Below, one piece after another: positions 50,001 through 61,600 of a DNA stretch of 64,000 nucleotides. The DNA is from Lanius collurio. Taxonomy: Eukaryota > Chordata > Aves > Passeriformes > Laniidae. The stretch is from contig JACBWW010000017.1 of the NCBI GenBank assembly GCA_020086605.1, forward strand, positions 22,534,473-22,598,472, written 5' to 3'. Position numbers and translations under genes: made by a program. Position 1 is the stretch's first letter. Each line of letters opens with the position of its first letter. The notes beneath the pieces were generated by a model. That model was not told the origin of the DNA and ran no database searches. It saw only the letters and a program-made list of their open reading frames with translations.

Positions 50001-50059
50001 ATCAGTAAAATTCTGGCAAGACCTGAGGAATCCTTCTGGCCAGATTCAGAACTTTTACC
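47036..50059. other. Gene-free single-copy DNA
   Basis: No gene recognised. Opposed overlapping frames at 47888-48166 (minus) and 48003-48290 (plus) show no motif. The segment around 49430-49520 is complex and may be regulatory, without specific support. Confidence 0.5.
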
Positions 50060-51660
50060 TATGAATGTGACAGTGGGAAGGGAAATGAGTCTTTTAGAAA
50101 TCAAAACTAAGTTAACAGGAAAAAGAAGCCCCTCTAAGCAATACCATGAAATGTACCCAAATGTACCAACATGTGCAGCACAGTATAAGTACTCTAAATC
50201 TCAGAATTAGAGTAGGGAAACAGAAGTAAAGACAGAGAGTTTAAATATACTTTGAAATGAAGAAAGTTTTGAAGAAAAAAGTCCTCTACAGAAAGTGATG
50301 CTTCCTTTTAGTCTAACAGAGCAAAACTGCTACCACAAAGAACTGAAAATATTTAGAGAAATTATATAAAGCAGGAGAAGGCTGACAGGTGCTAAAGAGT
50401 ATTCAGGTCAGACAAAGACATCTGCCAAAGACATCAGTCATACAAGATAAGGAAAATTACAATTGAACTAGGGGAGGAGTGAATGCTGCTCACAAAGGAA
50501 TATCCTAAAAAGTTAATGGCATATCAGAACACAAAGCTAAATAAAAGGGCTAAAATATTAAATAAAACATACATGTCAGTGCAAAGCTAAAAAGGATAGG
50601 AAGGTGAACTTGATTACTTGGTCATGTGGCAAGAAGACTTCTATAACACAGAGGAATGAAAGATGGAAATAAAATCTATAAAAATATGGATTTGGCTATT
50701 CATAATGAGCAGATTTAAGTCATCAAATGGTTGAATAGTGCTACACCTAAATTATATTATATTCTTCAAAGAGGTACACTTTCTTAATACGTGGAAATGC
50801 CTACAGAAATACTGTAGGTATTTCACAGATTATGACATTTATTACATTACCAGTGTCCTGACCAAAGTATTTTCCATGAAAAACACCAAAGGAGATCAAT
50901 AAGATATAAGAGATCAACTGGTTAAAGACCCCAAAAGGGGTGACTTTGAGTATCTGGCTCTAAGCTACAATGAATAAATAATACTCTTTTCATAACCTAT
51001 GAGACAGTCCAATTGGAAACAGCTGAAATGCCAGATGTGACATTGATATAATTAAGCCCTCCGTATTAAGTGACCGTGGAGTTGGAAGTACAGTATTGGA
51101 GGCTACTTTGGACAGCTCACTATAAATCTCCACAGTAATTGGCAAAGAGCAATAGTGTAACACGGAAAAAATAGAAAGATATAGTACCATCACTTTATTA
51201 ACTCTACTCTCCAGCTGAAGCCATATACATATAAATGAGAAGATGCCAACAGGTACATGGCAAAAACAGATAGAAGCATGGAGCAGTTTTGATCTGAAGA
51301 AAGAGATGAAGTAATGAATTTTAGAAAAGAAAAAAGACACAATGAAGATATACAAGATAGTCAATATGAATAAGAAGCTAAATCTGAAGCTTCTATTTAC
51401 GTTTTAAAGATTTCATCAAAAAATGACTTTGGTCTGAAATTGAAAGCCTCTGCAATTAAAACTGATAAAAGGAAATACATTTAGAGATATTGTTTAATTA
51501 ACCTGTGGCATTTTTGTAGACAACGCAAACATCTTCAGGACATTAAATAGGAAACAACAAACAAAAAAATAATCAGTAACTTAAGTCCTCAGATCTCAAC
51601 ATGTTTGCCAACCTGGCAAAAAAAAAAATTTATGAGCAAGTTATTTTAAAAAATGCCACT
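50060..51660. other. Purine-rich (A-rich) strand-asymmetric segment
   Basis: Over about 1.6 kb the plus strand is persistently rich in A and G, with frequent GAAG, AAAG and AGAAA words. No frame on the plus strand is longer than 60 codons here. The 124-codon minus-strand frame (50990-51364), rich in Phe/Ile/Leu/Ser, is explained by the asymmetry. Such bias can be left by an A-rich LINE or retroviral internal region, but no motif allows a family name. Confidence 0.4.
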
Positions 51661-54484
51661 TATGAATATGGTTTTTCCCTTTCTCTCATGCACTGAAACT
51701 AAGTTGCCAGAACAGCTGTGTGTCATTGGTTTTAGAAAAGAGGTGAAAAGTTAGATGCACTTGCAAAAGTGGCAGTAGGTACTTTGATTTCCCAGATACT
51801 TTCTGTTATCTCAGATTTCAAATTTTATAGATGGAATATTTTTAAAATCCTTATACAATATTATGGGAGAATTAACATATATTTTTGTAACATTTTCTTT
51901 ATTTAGAGAAAGGAAATAATTTTCTATCCCAAGGCAAGGGACTGTAACAATAGGTACTAGTATGCTTGTATCTGTTGTCATCATTTGTGTATGTGGGTGA
52001 GAGATGGAATGAAAACAGAAAATCCTATATATATTTTGTTATTTATTTGGGAAATGGGCCAACAAGACAAAGAAAGGAAGTGATGGCTCTGAACCATCAA
52101 CCCTGAATCTGAGCATTGTATGAGGTTTTGAGTTTGCCCCTCCTGTTTAGGATGGCTTGCTGTGCTGCTGTGGTTGAAGCATACCAATAAGAGGCAGGAA
52201 GGTGATGTGATTAGTATCTTATCTGTCTGTCCTTGAATTCCCCATGCCTGTGACCTTGTCTGCATTCATATAGGCTGGCTGGGAAAGTGTGTGATTACAG
52301 CAGAAGTCCATAAGGAAGTCGGCTCATTTCAAACGCAACACCAGGATGCTCTAAACTGCTCTGCTTTTGTGCCCCATGATGAATCCCTTTTCAGATTTCC
52401 TGCTTTCAATGGCTTATTTGCATGTCTATTGACAACATTTAAGGTTAAGATGGCATTTTTAATAAGTTTTTTTAAAAGACCATGTTAATTTTCCGCATCC
52501 AAAACCAGATTGCCTTTTTCATGGAGTTACATCTATATTTTAACAGTTCTTTCAGATTTGGTTCACACTCTGACAACTTATTTCAGGGATCATCCATAAT
52601 GCACTGTAAAATCAAATCAAGGCAGGTTATCATTTGGCTCTATGAGGGTACTCAGAGGATGAGGAAAGTAGAGGAGCTCATGCCCACCTCTGGTATTGTG
52701 GAGTGGCAAGCACTGGGGTCTGCAGCCTGGGTTTGAACTCTCTGGAGTTGAGGAAGCCTTGGTTGTTCCTCAGGTAGAACCAGTTTACAAAATATAACTG
52801 ACAGGAGATATGTGTGGAGAGGGAGGAGAGGGGAGACAGTAACCTGCATACTCTGAAAGCTGTCATCCTTGAGATGGAAGAGGGATTAGAAAGGGTGCTG
52901 TGATTCTTAGGCAACACTGTAGTGGAAATAAAGTAGCCTAGATTTTCCCATCCATTGGCAATGAGAGGAAATTCTCAGTTATTCCTTAGCAGAATATTTT
53001 TCTTATGAATATATTTTTTCAGTGCATTCTCTGCATGCTTTCAATACCCATAATTACACATCCCTGCTCTAAGCAGCTAATGATTTACTTTCACACAGGG
53101 TACTCTAAGACAGACAACAAAAGAGTGGGATGGGGAGCATCAGTGCACTAAAGCTAGGGAGACTATGCAGAGATGATATGGACACAGCATGGAGGATGAC
53201 TTTTTTTGCATTTGTATCCATTTTATGACACATTGCTAAGATAGCATAAAGAGGCCTCATGGAAATGAGTCAAACCTCCCTGGGTAAGTGATTGAATGGG
53301 TTTAAGTGGACACACAGTCTTCTAGTAATCATGGTAGAATGGTTTTAAACAGTGCCTGGAATCTGAAATGATGTTGGCATTGACTGCCTAGTTGGATGTT
53401 GGCATGGGAAGCCTGGCTGTCAAAGGGGTTTCCTCTGAACTCGAGCCTACCACAACAGTTCACAACCAGTGTTCCCCCCAAGATGGTTGATGGCTGCTCA
53501 AAACCATTAGCCTCACGAGGTTTCTGTTACCTTGGATGTTTTGTGGGAAAAAGCAGCAGAAGTCTGCTGTGTGGAAATGGGACATATTTCCATATTTCCA
53601 AAACATCTGTTGACATTATATATGCTGAGTAATTTCATTTCAAAATTGTCATATTTTTCAACATAGGACATCTGTTCTGGTAGGCAGTATCTGTGAAGTG
53701 CAAACAAAGATGAAATTAGATGTACAATAAATATGCTCAGACAAATAGTACTTTTCAGTAGAGAGGCAAACATGCAGAGTAACATTTTTATCAGCTATTC
53801 TCTTTTGTCAGGGAATGCTCTTTCTCCATTCAACAGTCTAGCAAGAGACCAATATATAGGTTACATGCCTCAAGCAATTCTGGAACTATGAAAGCTTTCT
53901 TGCCATGTAAACAAGTTTGTTACCCAAGCCCTAGCTTCTAAATTCCCTCAGTACTTGACCTTTGCTGAGCAAGTTGAATTCATAACACCAAAGCTCCCCA
54001 CACACAGGGTGAGGCAGGTTTGGTACCTAGTCTGGGAGTCACAAAAGCTCATGTGTTACTCAGTAGGATAGCACCAAAAAAGAGGGGAGAGTTACAAGCT
54101 ATAGTCCGGTATCAAGTCCTGTACTAGGAATCAGAGCTTTGAATTGCTCTGTGTCTTTGTGAGGCAAGATGTTGACTTCTAATTCTCATGATGGTATTGT
54201 ATAAGTTGTACATTATTCCTATGCTGGTATGGAGTCATGAGAGCTCTCACTTGCATTAACCTAATGGGTTTTGAATTCTAGGCAGTTCCTTCAACATCAA
54301 TGTTTTGGATCAAAGTACTCTGTCTCATTCTGTTGAAGCTGGGCTCCTGCTTTTGAGGCAAGTGCTTCAAACACTTTGCTGTGATGTAGGAAGTGGGCAC
54401 CATTCATACCTGCCACAGCTTTTCACACAAAGCAGTCTGAATGAGTTTGTTTTGGTCAGAGAATGGCTAGAAATCTAGGCTCCT
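51661..54484. other. Gene-free single-copy DNA
   Basis: No gene, RNA or named repeat recognised. Short frames (for example 52482-52736 and 53396-53632 on plus) lack coding signs. Confidence 0.5.
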
Positions 54485-54630
54485 CTGAGGTCTCAGACAT
54501 CAGCGCATCTTTCTCGATTGCTAATGAGAGGTGATTTATCTAGGCAGCCAGCTCAGTAAAGATGCCAGCGAGTTTCCTCAGTAATACATCTGTAATTACC
54601 AGGGAGGTATGTCCCTGATACCTGAGTGGG
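54485..54630. promoter_or_regulatory. Candidate conserved noncoding element
   Basis: A compact block with preserved CpGs (ATCAGCGCATC, TCTCGATTG, CCAGCGAG) in a CpG-poor region, plus GCTAATGAG and TAATTA at 54593-54598. It looks unlike the surrounding drifted sequence and like known distal enhancers in texture. Conservation must be tested. Confidence 0.38.
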
Positions 54631-55239
54631 TTAGATAGGGTTTTCTTCAATTGTTTTCTTGATTTGATTTACTTAAATTTTAACTGTATTGTATTCTGAG
54701 TTTGAAAAAATCTGACCATGCTCCATGTTCCAGGTATCACATTGTGTCTCAGGGAAGATATATGACAAGTGAGTGTGAATATAAAATTATAAGAGGCCTA
54801 GGCAGAACTGAGATTATTTTTGCATCAGTCCTGTTGCTCTGGCTCTGCGCCACTGTTGTGCAAGGATGAAGGGAATAGTGAATCAGGGACAAGTGTGTTG
54901 CACTACACAGAGAATGTAGCGCTACAGAGAACTTGGTTTAGCTAAAAAAATTACTGAGTTGGTGGAGACTTAGTATCGGGGGTCAGCCAGTGCTGGCTGG
55001 GGCTCAGACCCAAGAAGCCGTGGCTGACCCGCAGAGGTGATCCCGTGAGGAACCATCTCCCAGGGGGTCGTGGCTTCTCTCAGCTCTCGGCCGGGGGTGC
55101 CTGCAGAGGTGCCTGGCTCAGCAGCCATCAGCTCTTAGTGATTCAGCAGTGATTTCAGCTCTGCTCTGCAAGGCAAACCCCCATGGCCAGGCCCGGACAG
55201 AGAGAGGAGAGGTCCTGCTGGTGGTTCCGCAGAAGCAGC

Positions 55240-55245
55240 TTTATT
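55240..55245 (-). terminator. Polyadenylation signal of the LTR
   Basis: Minus-strand AATAAA in the context GAAGAATAAAGCTGCTT, a typical retroviral R-region setting. It fits the TATA box upstream and the GC-rich U5 downstream. Confidence 0.6.
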
Positions 55246-55307
55246 CTTCCATCTTCTATGAAGGGGTGACCAGAGACGGATCCTCCCAACTCGGGGCAGA
55301 GAGGTCT

Positions 55308-55317
55308 CTTTTATGGG
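55308..55317 (-). promoter_or_regulatory. TATA-like box of the LTR
   Basis: Minus-strand CCCATAAAAG lies about 65 bases upstream of the AATAAA, consistent with a short R region starting roughly 25-30 bases downstream of the box. Function is inferred from position. Confidence 0.5.
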
Positions 55318-55452
55318 GGTACAGAGGTGGGTGTGCAAGGGTGAGAAACCAATGGGTATTAGGGTATTTTACATATAGTTTCCTAGAGGATCATGGATCT
55401 TCTCTCGCTGTAACCAAAAGATTCTGGCTTTCCCAAAGAGGGGCCTGCAGGG

Positions 55453-55587
55453 GGATTGTGTGACCTCCTTATCTCCAGGCCTTCCTGCCATGACAAGGGC
55501 TTGTCAGACCCCACGTCTGGAGATTGTGCAGTCTCCTTTATCTAAACAGGGGCTTCCTGCCAGGACAGGGGCCTGTCCTACCCTACA
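55453..55587 (-). repeat. Imperfect direct repeat with palindromes in the LTR U3
   Basis: Two copies, about 55453-55517 and 55521-55587, share GATTGTG, CTCCTT(T)ATCT, CTTCCTGCCA and a following palindrome. The palindromes are GACAAG-GG-CTTGTC (55492-55505) and GGACAGG-GG-CCTGTCC (55563-55578). The arms differ between copies but each stays perfectly paired. Tandem repeats in U3 commonly act as enhancers. Confidence 0.8.
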
Positions 55588-55602
55588 GAGACTCTTCCAC
55601 CA

Positions 55603-58600
55603 ACCAAGTGTATTGCCTGATGCATTCCCACTTGTCCTTCTGTGGCAGATTGAGTTTCCAGGGCTTTGTTGTCAATAAAGTAAATAGATAGGTAAGGACC
55701 AGTTTTATGTCAGAGGGATTGTCCATTTCTAATGGAAATGTCATTGAATTCTTTTCAGGTTTTTTTTTTTTTTTTTCTATTTATCTGAATTACTACAATA
55801 ATTTTGAAAATTGTTGTCTGTATGTATTGAGAGATAGAGTTCTCAAGGTCACTTGTCTTGTGCCTCTTAAATCCTCTTTTCTCTTTCTTTCCCTTTTCTC
55901 AAATTTTCACTAAATCTGAGAGATGACACCTCAGTCTCTAAGGTAATTAAAACTGCATTCAGATCTAAATATTTGAGCCCTAAGTGAACACTATATACAA
56001 AACTCATACCTCCAATAGGCATTAATTTGTCTATTTTACCTGAAAGATTCTGTCAGATCCTTCAAAATGGAGTCTTCATAGATTCATTCACCATCTATGG
56101 AACTTCCCAAGACCATGGGAATCTGGGGTTCAGAAATTTGCTTACTGTTGTTTCTCAAACATGCTTCCATCACCTTTTTATAAAGTTCTTTTCATCTGTG
56201 GAAGGGGAGCCAAAAAATGAGCAGATATTCAGACTCATGGTGGTTATTTCCTCTTGTAGACCCGAAATCTTAGCTCTTGAAATATCTCCTCCATGAAACA
56301 GCTTTTGTTTTCCTTGTTCTCCTTTTTTTTTTTTTTTTAATTGTTGTCACTAGCTTTTTCCTCTGTTGTAAATACAATTGCCCTCTGGAGGCAGCAGGAA
56401 ACAACTGAAAAAATTTAACAGGATCCTATAACATGAAGTGTTTTACAACTCCTCAAGAGAGGGAGGCATGGTGACTTAGATGTGGTATGAATAGCTGAGA
56501 GAAGTGGCGTTTCTCATCTGAAGTACCTGCACAGCTACAAGTGTTTTGTTAACTTGGGCTATAAAGAAACCTTGTCACTTGTAGTCAGAGGAGGTTTGGT
56601 AAAAATTACATCTACCTTGGCTAGAGAGTATAAATGTCATAGAGTGAGCTTTAAGTTTGCTGTTTCCACTGCATAAAAACATTTACATTCAAGATGTGTT
56701 CTGTTACCTGTGGTTAGGCTCATCCTTGAAAATATATGTTAGCGTAGCTCTGTGGTGTACTGTATGTCAGCTTTATTAATGATGAAAAAAATGCCCTTGA
56801 TATAGCATTTGTTCCAATTTGCTTAGGTCTCAAATCAGTTTGGAACCTTATGTTCTAGATTTGACATAAATATATCTGCAGATATTATTGAAGTGATCCT
56901 GAACTTATAGTTCCCAGGAGTTTTTTGTAATGCAGCCCATTCTCAAACAAAATCTGGCTAAGAAGCATAATTTATTTGATATAGAAAAGACTTTCATGCA
57001 TCTTTCACTGTGTTATGCTATTCCTTGATAGTGTGAAATGTATTATTGATTGCTACAAGGTATGCTGGTAGAGTATTGTGCAAGTATTGAAGCTTACAGA
57101 TTCATTATATTACTGCGCAGTAGATTTATCCTTGGCATAATATCTACTAATCATATATTATTTGGAAGAGAAACATTAGTTTAAAAGTGTGAAACAAGAT
57201 ATTGCTTTAAAAAAATGACTATAAATCTTCATATGGAAGATAACAGGTATTGGTATAAGGATTTCTTTTCATGCATTCTGGAGAAATTATGTTTATCAAG
57301 GATTGTTAAAGTTGAAAAATCAACCCTTCAGACTGGTAAAGAAATACCAGATTGTGCATATGCTTCCAAAGAACTTCAATCTTTGTAATATGTTTCAATA
57401 AATTGTGGTAGAATTTGCTGATACATTGGAGATGGTCTTCAGTTCAGACTATCTTTATTGGGATGGCAAAATGAGACATGCTCAAAGAGAAATGATAATT
57501 CAAATTTTAAAACTCACCATATATAAAAGTATCCTGAAGGGACCTTCAGAGTCATCTCAGTGGTTATGAATATTTCTGTGGGTTTGGAAACCATTTCAAA
57601 ATTAATGATACTCAATTTTAAAAGTTTCATTGCTTACCATTTTTTACACTTTCCTTTTATTCTTCAATAGCAAAAATTGAACAGTTCAGTGTAGAAAGAG
57701 GGAACTTGTTTTCTTAGTTCCACTGGAAATCTACTAGAAGAAACAAGCCAGTTTTGAAGACTGCCATCAAGGAACTAAGTTTGCCAGCATTCTAAACCAA
57801 AACTATTACACAAAAACTCTTGGCAAATTTACTATCTTTAGAGGTGTGTTTTTTCACTTATCACGGCACACTGAGACTTTGTAATATCTTTTTCACTGAT
57901 GGATGAGTTGTATTTGATCAGAATTAAAGAAAATATTTTTAAAACATAGAAATTTTTAATGAGAAAAAAAAATCAGATGTATAAATAACTGAGAAAGTAA
58001 AAGGAGACCAGAATGCCTGCTACACATGAGAATCTTTATTGCCCACCAGGCTAATGAAGCAAACAAACTAATGAACTTCAGGTGTTGAAGATCTTATGAT
58101 ATACTCTCTAGAGATAGTGATTTATAGGTAAAGTAGTGAACAAATTTCAGGTGATTTCCTGTTGTGAAATTTCATAAGTTGGAAACTGACTTTTGCATTG
58201 ATATACTCATGAGGGCCACAGCACCTTCATGCAAGTACAAACCCTTCATGTAACTAAAATAGTAAAACTCACTGTCTAGTACTTTTAGGATTTAGCATTA
58301 AGCATTTTGAAGTTTCAGCATGTTATTACTGGAATCTATTTTTAGTTTCACAAGTTGTTCTTTAAAGCTTGTTGAAATGAAATCCTCTTTCCCTTCATTC
58401 TAAAAATAAGCATAGTAAACTCTAATTTTCCAAAGGTTGTGACGGATGTGTGAAATCCTCATAAAATCAGGGTTAGTTTTAAGAAATCTCAGACTTGATA
58501 TAATTTTTGGGTACAAGGATTGCTATGAATTTTGAATGCCAAAGGTGTTCAGGGCTTAGCTGCATTTCCTTATGCTGCATGAATAGTAGTGTTTATTCTT

Positions 58601-61600
58601 TATAAGGTGAAAATATTGTGCTTTGTCCAGTGGGCTTTTCTCTGACAATAACTATTATAAAGAAGACCCAGGCATTTCCATCCCCTCAGGAGGTATACAG
58701 TGCCTGGATAATAACAAAATGTATTTGGCTTTGCTGCATGTAGTGGTTAGGGAATAGTCAACAGAAATCTCATGCAGAGATGGAAGTGAGGGTTGTGTGT
58801 ACTTAGAGCAGTGCTTGTAGGGTCTCTGTTTATCATGGCAGAGGAAATGAGGGCTTTAGGGCCTGGGAGAAAATGTGGAAAATAAAGATCTACCAGTTAA
58901 CCTCCTGACAGTGAATGAGTATGTAGAGAGCAGTTGCTATGCAGAGCTTATTCATAAGCTTCCAAAAGAGTGTAGCAGACACGCTGAAAGCTGACATGTT
59001 TGGAAGGATTCACAGTCTAAAAAGGGTTAGAAATTATTATGAAAAGAAAAACACCTGCCATGTCTGTCTTCTTCAGTGAGTTACTGAATCTGCAGATAAT
59101 GATGTGGCCATACGTGCTGTTTACTGCATTCCTGATAAACTTTGGCTCGCATATCAGAAGTAAGATAATCTGTAATATCACAACATATTGCTTGCATACT
59201 CGAGTCAAAATGAAACACCTTGCTTGGAAAAGTCAGGATGAGAACATGTAAGAGGCAGGACATTTTAGCAAATCTGATCCAGGTTGTGGAAGAATTTACA
59301 TTACTATATACACTATAAAATCTGCATATAGAAACAAGCTGAGAATAATCCAATTTTAAAAAACATTTAAATATCTGAATAATCATTTTTACAGAACAAG
59401 TATGTGCAGGGTGCCAGTTATTATTGGATTGTGTATGAATATATATATGTATGTGTAATACATAAAAATGTGAAGTGCATACATTTGGGTACATACATCC
59501 TGGTTTAATCAATGTCTTTGATTAAGCATCAAACACTGCATTGTTGGAAAAAACTGTGATCTTAATGGTATCAGTGCCTCCAACGTTTAGTCTTAAACCT
59601 GCCTGTATGGGTAAACTGACTTGGAAAGAATGTTTAAAACATTCCTATATTTCTGAAGAACTACCCTATGGGCAAAACTCTCCTTGATCACTCTGGTGTC
59701 CAGAGTGCAGATGATATTCCTAGGAAGTGAAATTTTATGTTGTAGATTTCTCTGTATTTGAACAAAAGTAGCAGAAATTATAGGTGATGAAAAAGTAACA
59801 AAACACAGGCCAAAAATGATTTGGACATGATGTGTAACCTTTGTAAAAAGAAGACAACAAGGACCATAAGCAATGGTGTGGAGAAAGGAGTCAGCAATTG
59901 GTGAAGAATATTTTGAAGTCACATAGGAAAATAATCTGGTAGGGAATAAAAACTAGTCTGGAATACCAGATATGAACCATGTACCGCTCTGGAATGTTGT
60001 TCGCAATGTTAATACAGTTTTTCAGTGGACATCAAAAAATTAAGTGAAAATGATAATAAAGAGGAGACGTAGAGATTTCTTGAACTTTCAGCATTTTCCA
60101 GTTAGGCAAAGAAACTGGGGAAAAAAAGAGAATTGGGTAAGACACCATTTGGAGATCTTTCTCATGCTGTTACATTTCACAGATTTCAGCTATTGCTGCT
60201 TGAGAAATTCTGAAAGTTCCAGGAATCCTGTAAAGTATATTTTGGCATCAGTTCTCAAATGATTCCTTTGGGAGTTGACAAATTAAGAGAAATTTTAAGC
60301 TTCTTCTCAGTAGTAATGCCTTTTATGTTGCTGCAGAATATACTGCCAAAAAAAAAATGAGTGGATTTCCTTGATTTTGTCTTTGATGTGTCCACCTGTT
60401 GTTGGTAGCCACTACCTATGTTGTGCAGGACCCCTTGAAATACTGGAGAAGGAGCAGCAAGGGATTACATACATGTCCCATCAGAAAATATAAAGCTGTT
60501 GATGTATTAAGCAGTCAGAAATAAACACAATTCCCCAGAGAAAACTGACTGTTAACATTTATTTATACCTGAGTGTACGTTTTTAAAATAACATCTGTGC
60601 AGAGAAGATGAATGAAAATTTTCACAGTGGAATATTTTTAAGCATTAGATTCTCTCTGTGCAGCAGAAAGAATACCTCCTCTTTATGTTCAAGATGTACT
60701 AAGAACCCTGGAGGTATCAATATGTCTACTGCTCATGATGAGAGAAAGGGATACTATAAAGACATGCGAAATGCTGAGATACTTGGAAATAATTTAAATT
60801 AAATTTCCAGAACAAATAACCTGTGTGAAAATTTAAAAAATAAAGAAATCCAGTTCACCAAATACTGGTACTGTCAAGATTGCTTGTAAAGTGCCTTTTA
60901 TAAACATCATACAGAATAAGAAGGCACATCAACAACTCTTTTGGAAAAGTTCATTCCTATTAAGGAATAAGCAGAAGCAAAATAGAAAAATTCCTTTGCA
61001 GATATTTGATTTCGTGTATATAGACTGTGCAGTTAATTCCCTAAATGGCTGAGCAAGAAACTGTGTGGGAAGGAGAAGGAGGAGTAGAAGTATCTCTTTG
61101 ATGTTCATGTCTTAATCTGGAATTGGGTTTGATTTGGTGCTTGGAGTGGCAAGACTAAGCCTATGATTTGAAGAATTGTAAAATCTATACTATTACTGGA
61201 CTGTAAGAGAAAAAGAAGCCAAACAGGTGGTTCTCAGTTGTACATTAAAGTAATTCAATTTACATTTTGTGCTGTTTCTGATTCAAACTTGTGAGAGTTA
61301 CAGGAAAACTGGGCTCTAAAAGTGAATTTTTCATTGGACGCCATTTTTGCATTTAGTTCCCTGACAGATACATAAAAATAAGTGTCTGCTTATCATCTGG
61401 GAGTCTAAATCCACAGTTTAACAGTAGAGTTTGATTCAGTTGCTTAAACATATTTATCTGGTGCCACTTGAAACTCAGACTTTCCTGCTGCAAACTGTTG
61501 TTCCAGAAAGGCTTGGATTTGCCATGTCCTATGTCACATTTACAACATTCTTGCATCTTAATAGACAAAGCACAAAATTTTAGGCAACTGGATTCACTCT

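Larger units (their letters stand above)
54960..55602 (-). mobile_element. Solo LTR of an endogenous retrovirus-like element
   Basis: A 643-bp GC-richer block with sharp edges, on the minus strand beginning TGGTGGAAGAG and ending GTCTCCACCA. The retroviral TG...CA ends lie inside a 9-bp perfect inverted repeat, GTTGGTGGA/TCCACCAAC (54958-54966 and 55596-55604). On the minus strand the order is U3 with a duplicated palindromic segment, a TATA-like CATAAAAG (55308-55315), AATAAA (55240-55245), then a CpG-rich U5. No gag, pol or env sequence lies on either side, so it is probably a solo LTR left by recombination. A matching target duplication could not be seen. Open frames inside (for example 55149-55463 plus) are incidental. 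The family cannot be named from sequence alone. Confidence 0.72.

Noticed and set aside
55149..55463. 104-codon plus-strand frame inside the LTR
   Set aside because: Antisense to the LTR polarity and crosses its R/U3 signals; incidental.
59081..59922. Minus-strand frames of 143 and 109 codons
   Set aside because: The first spans a TA/TG simple repeat and both lack motifs; low-complexity and chance are sufficient.
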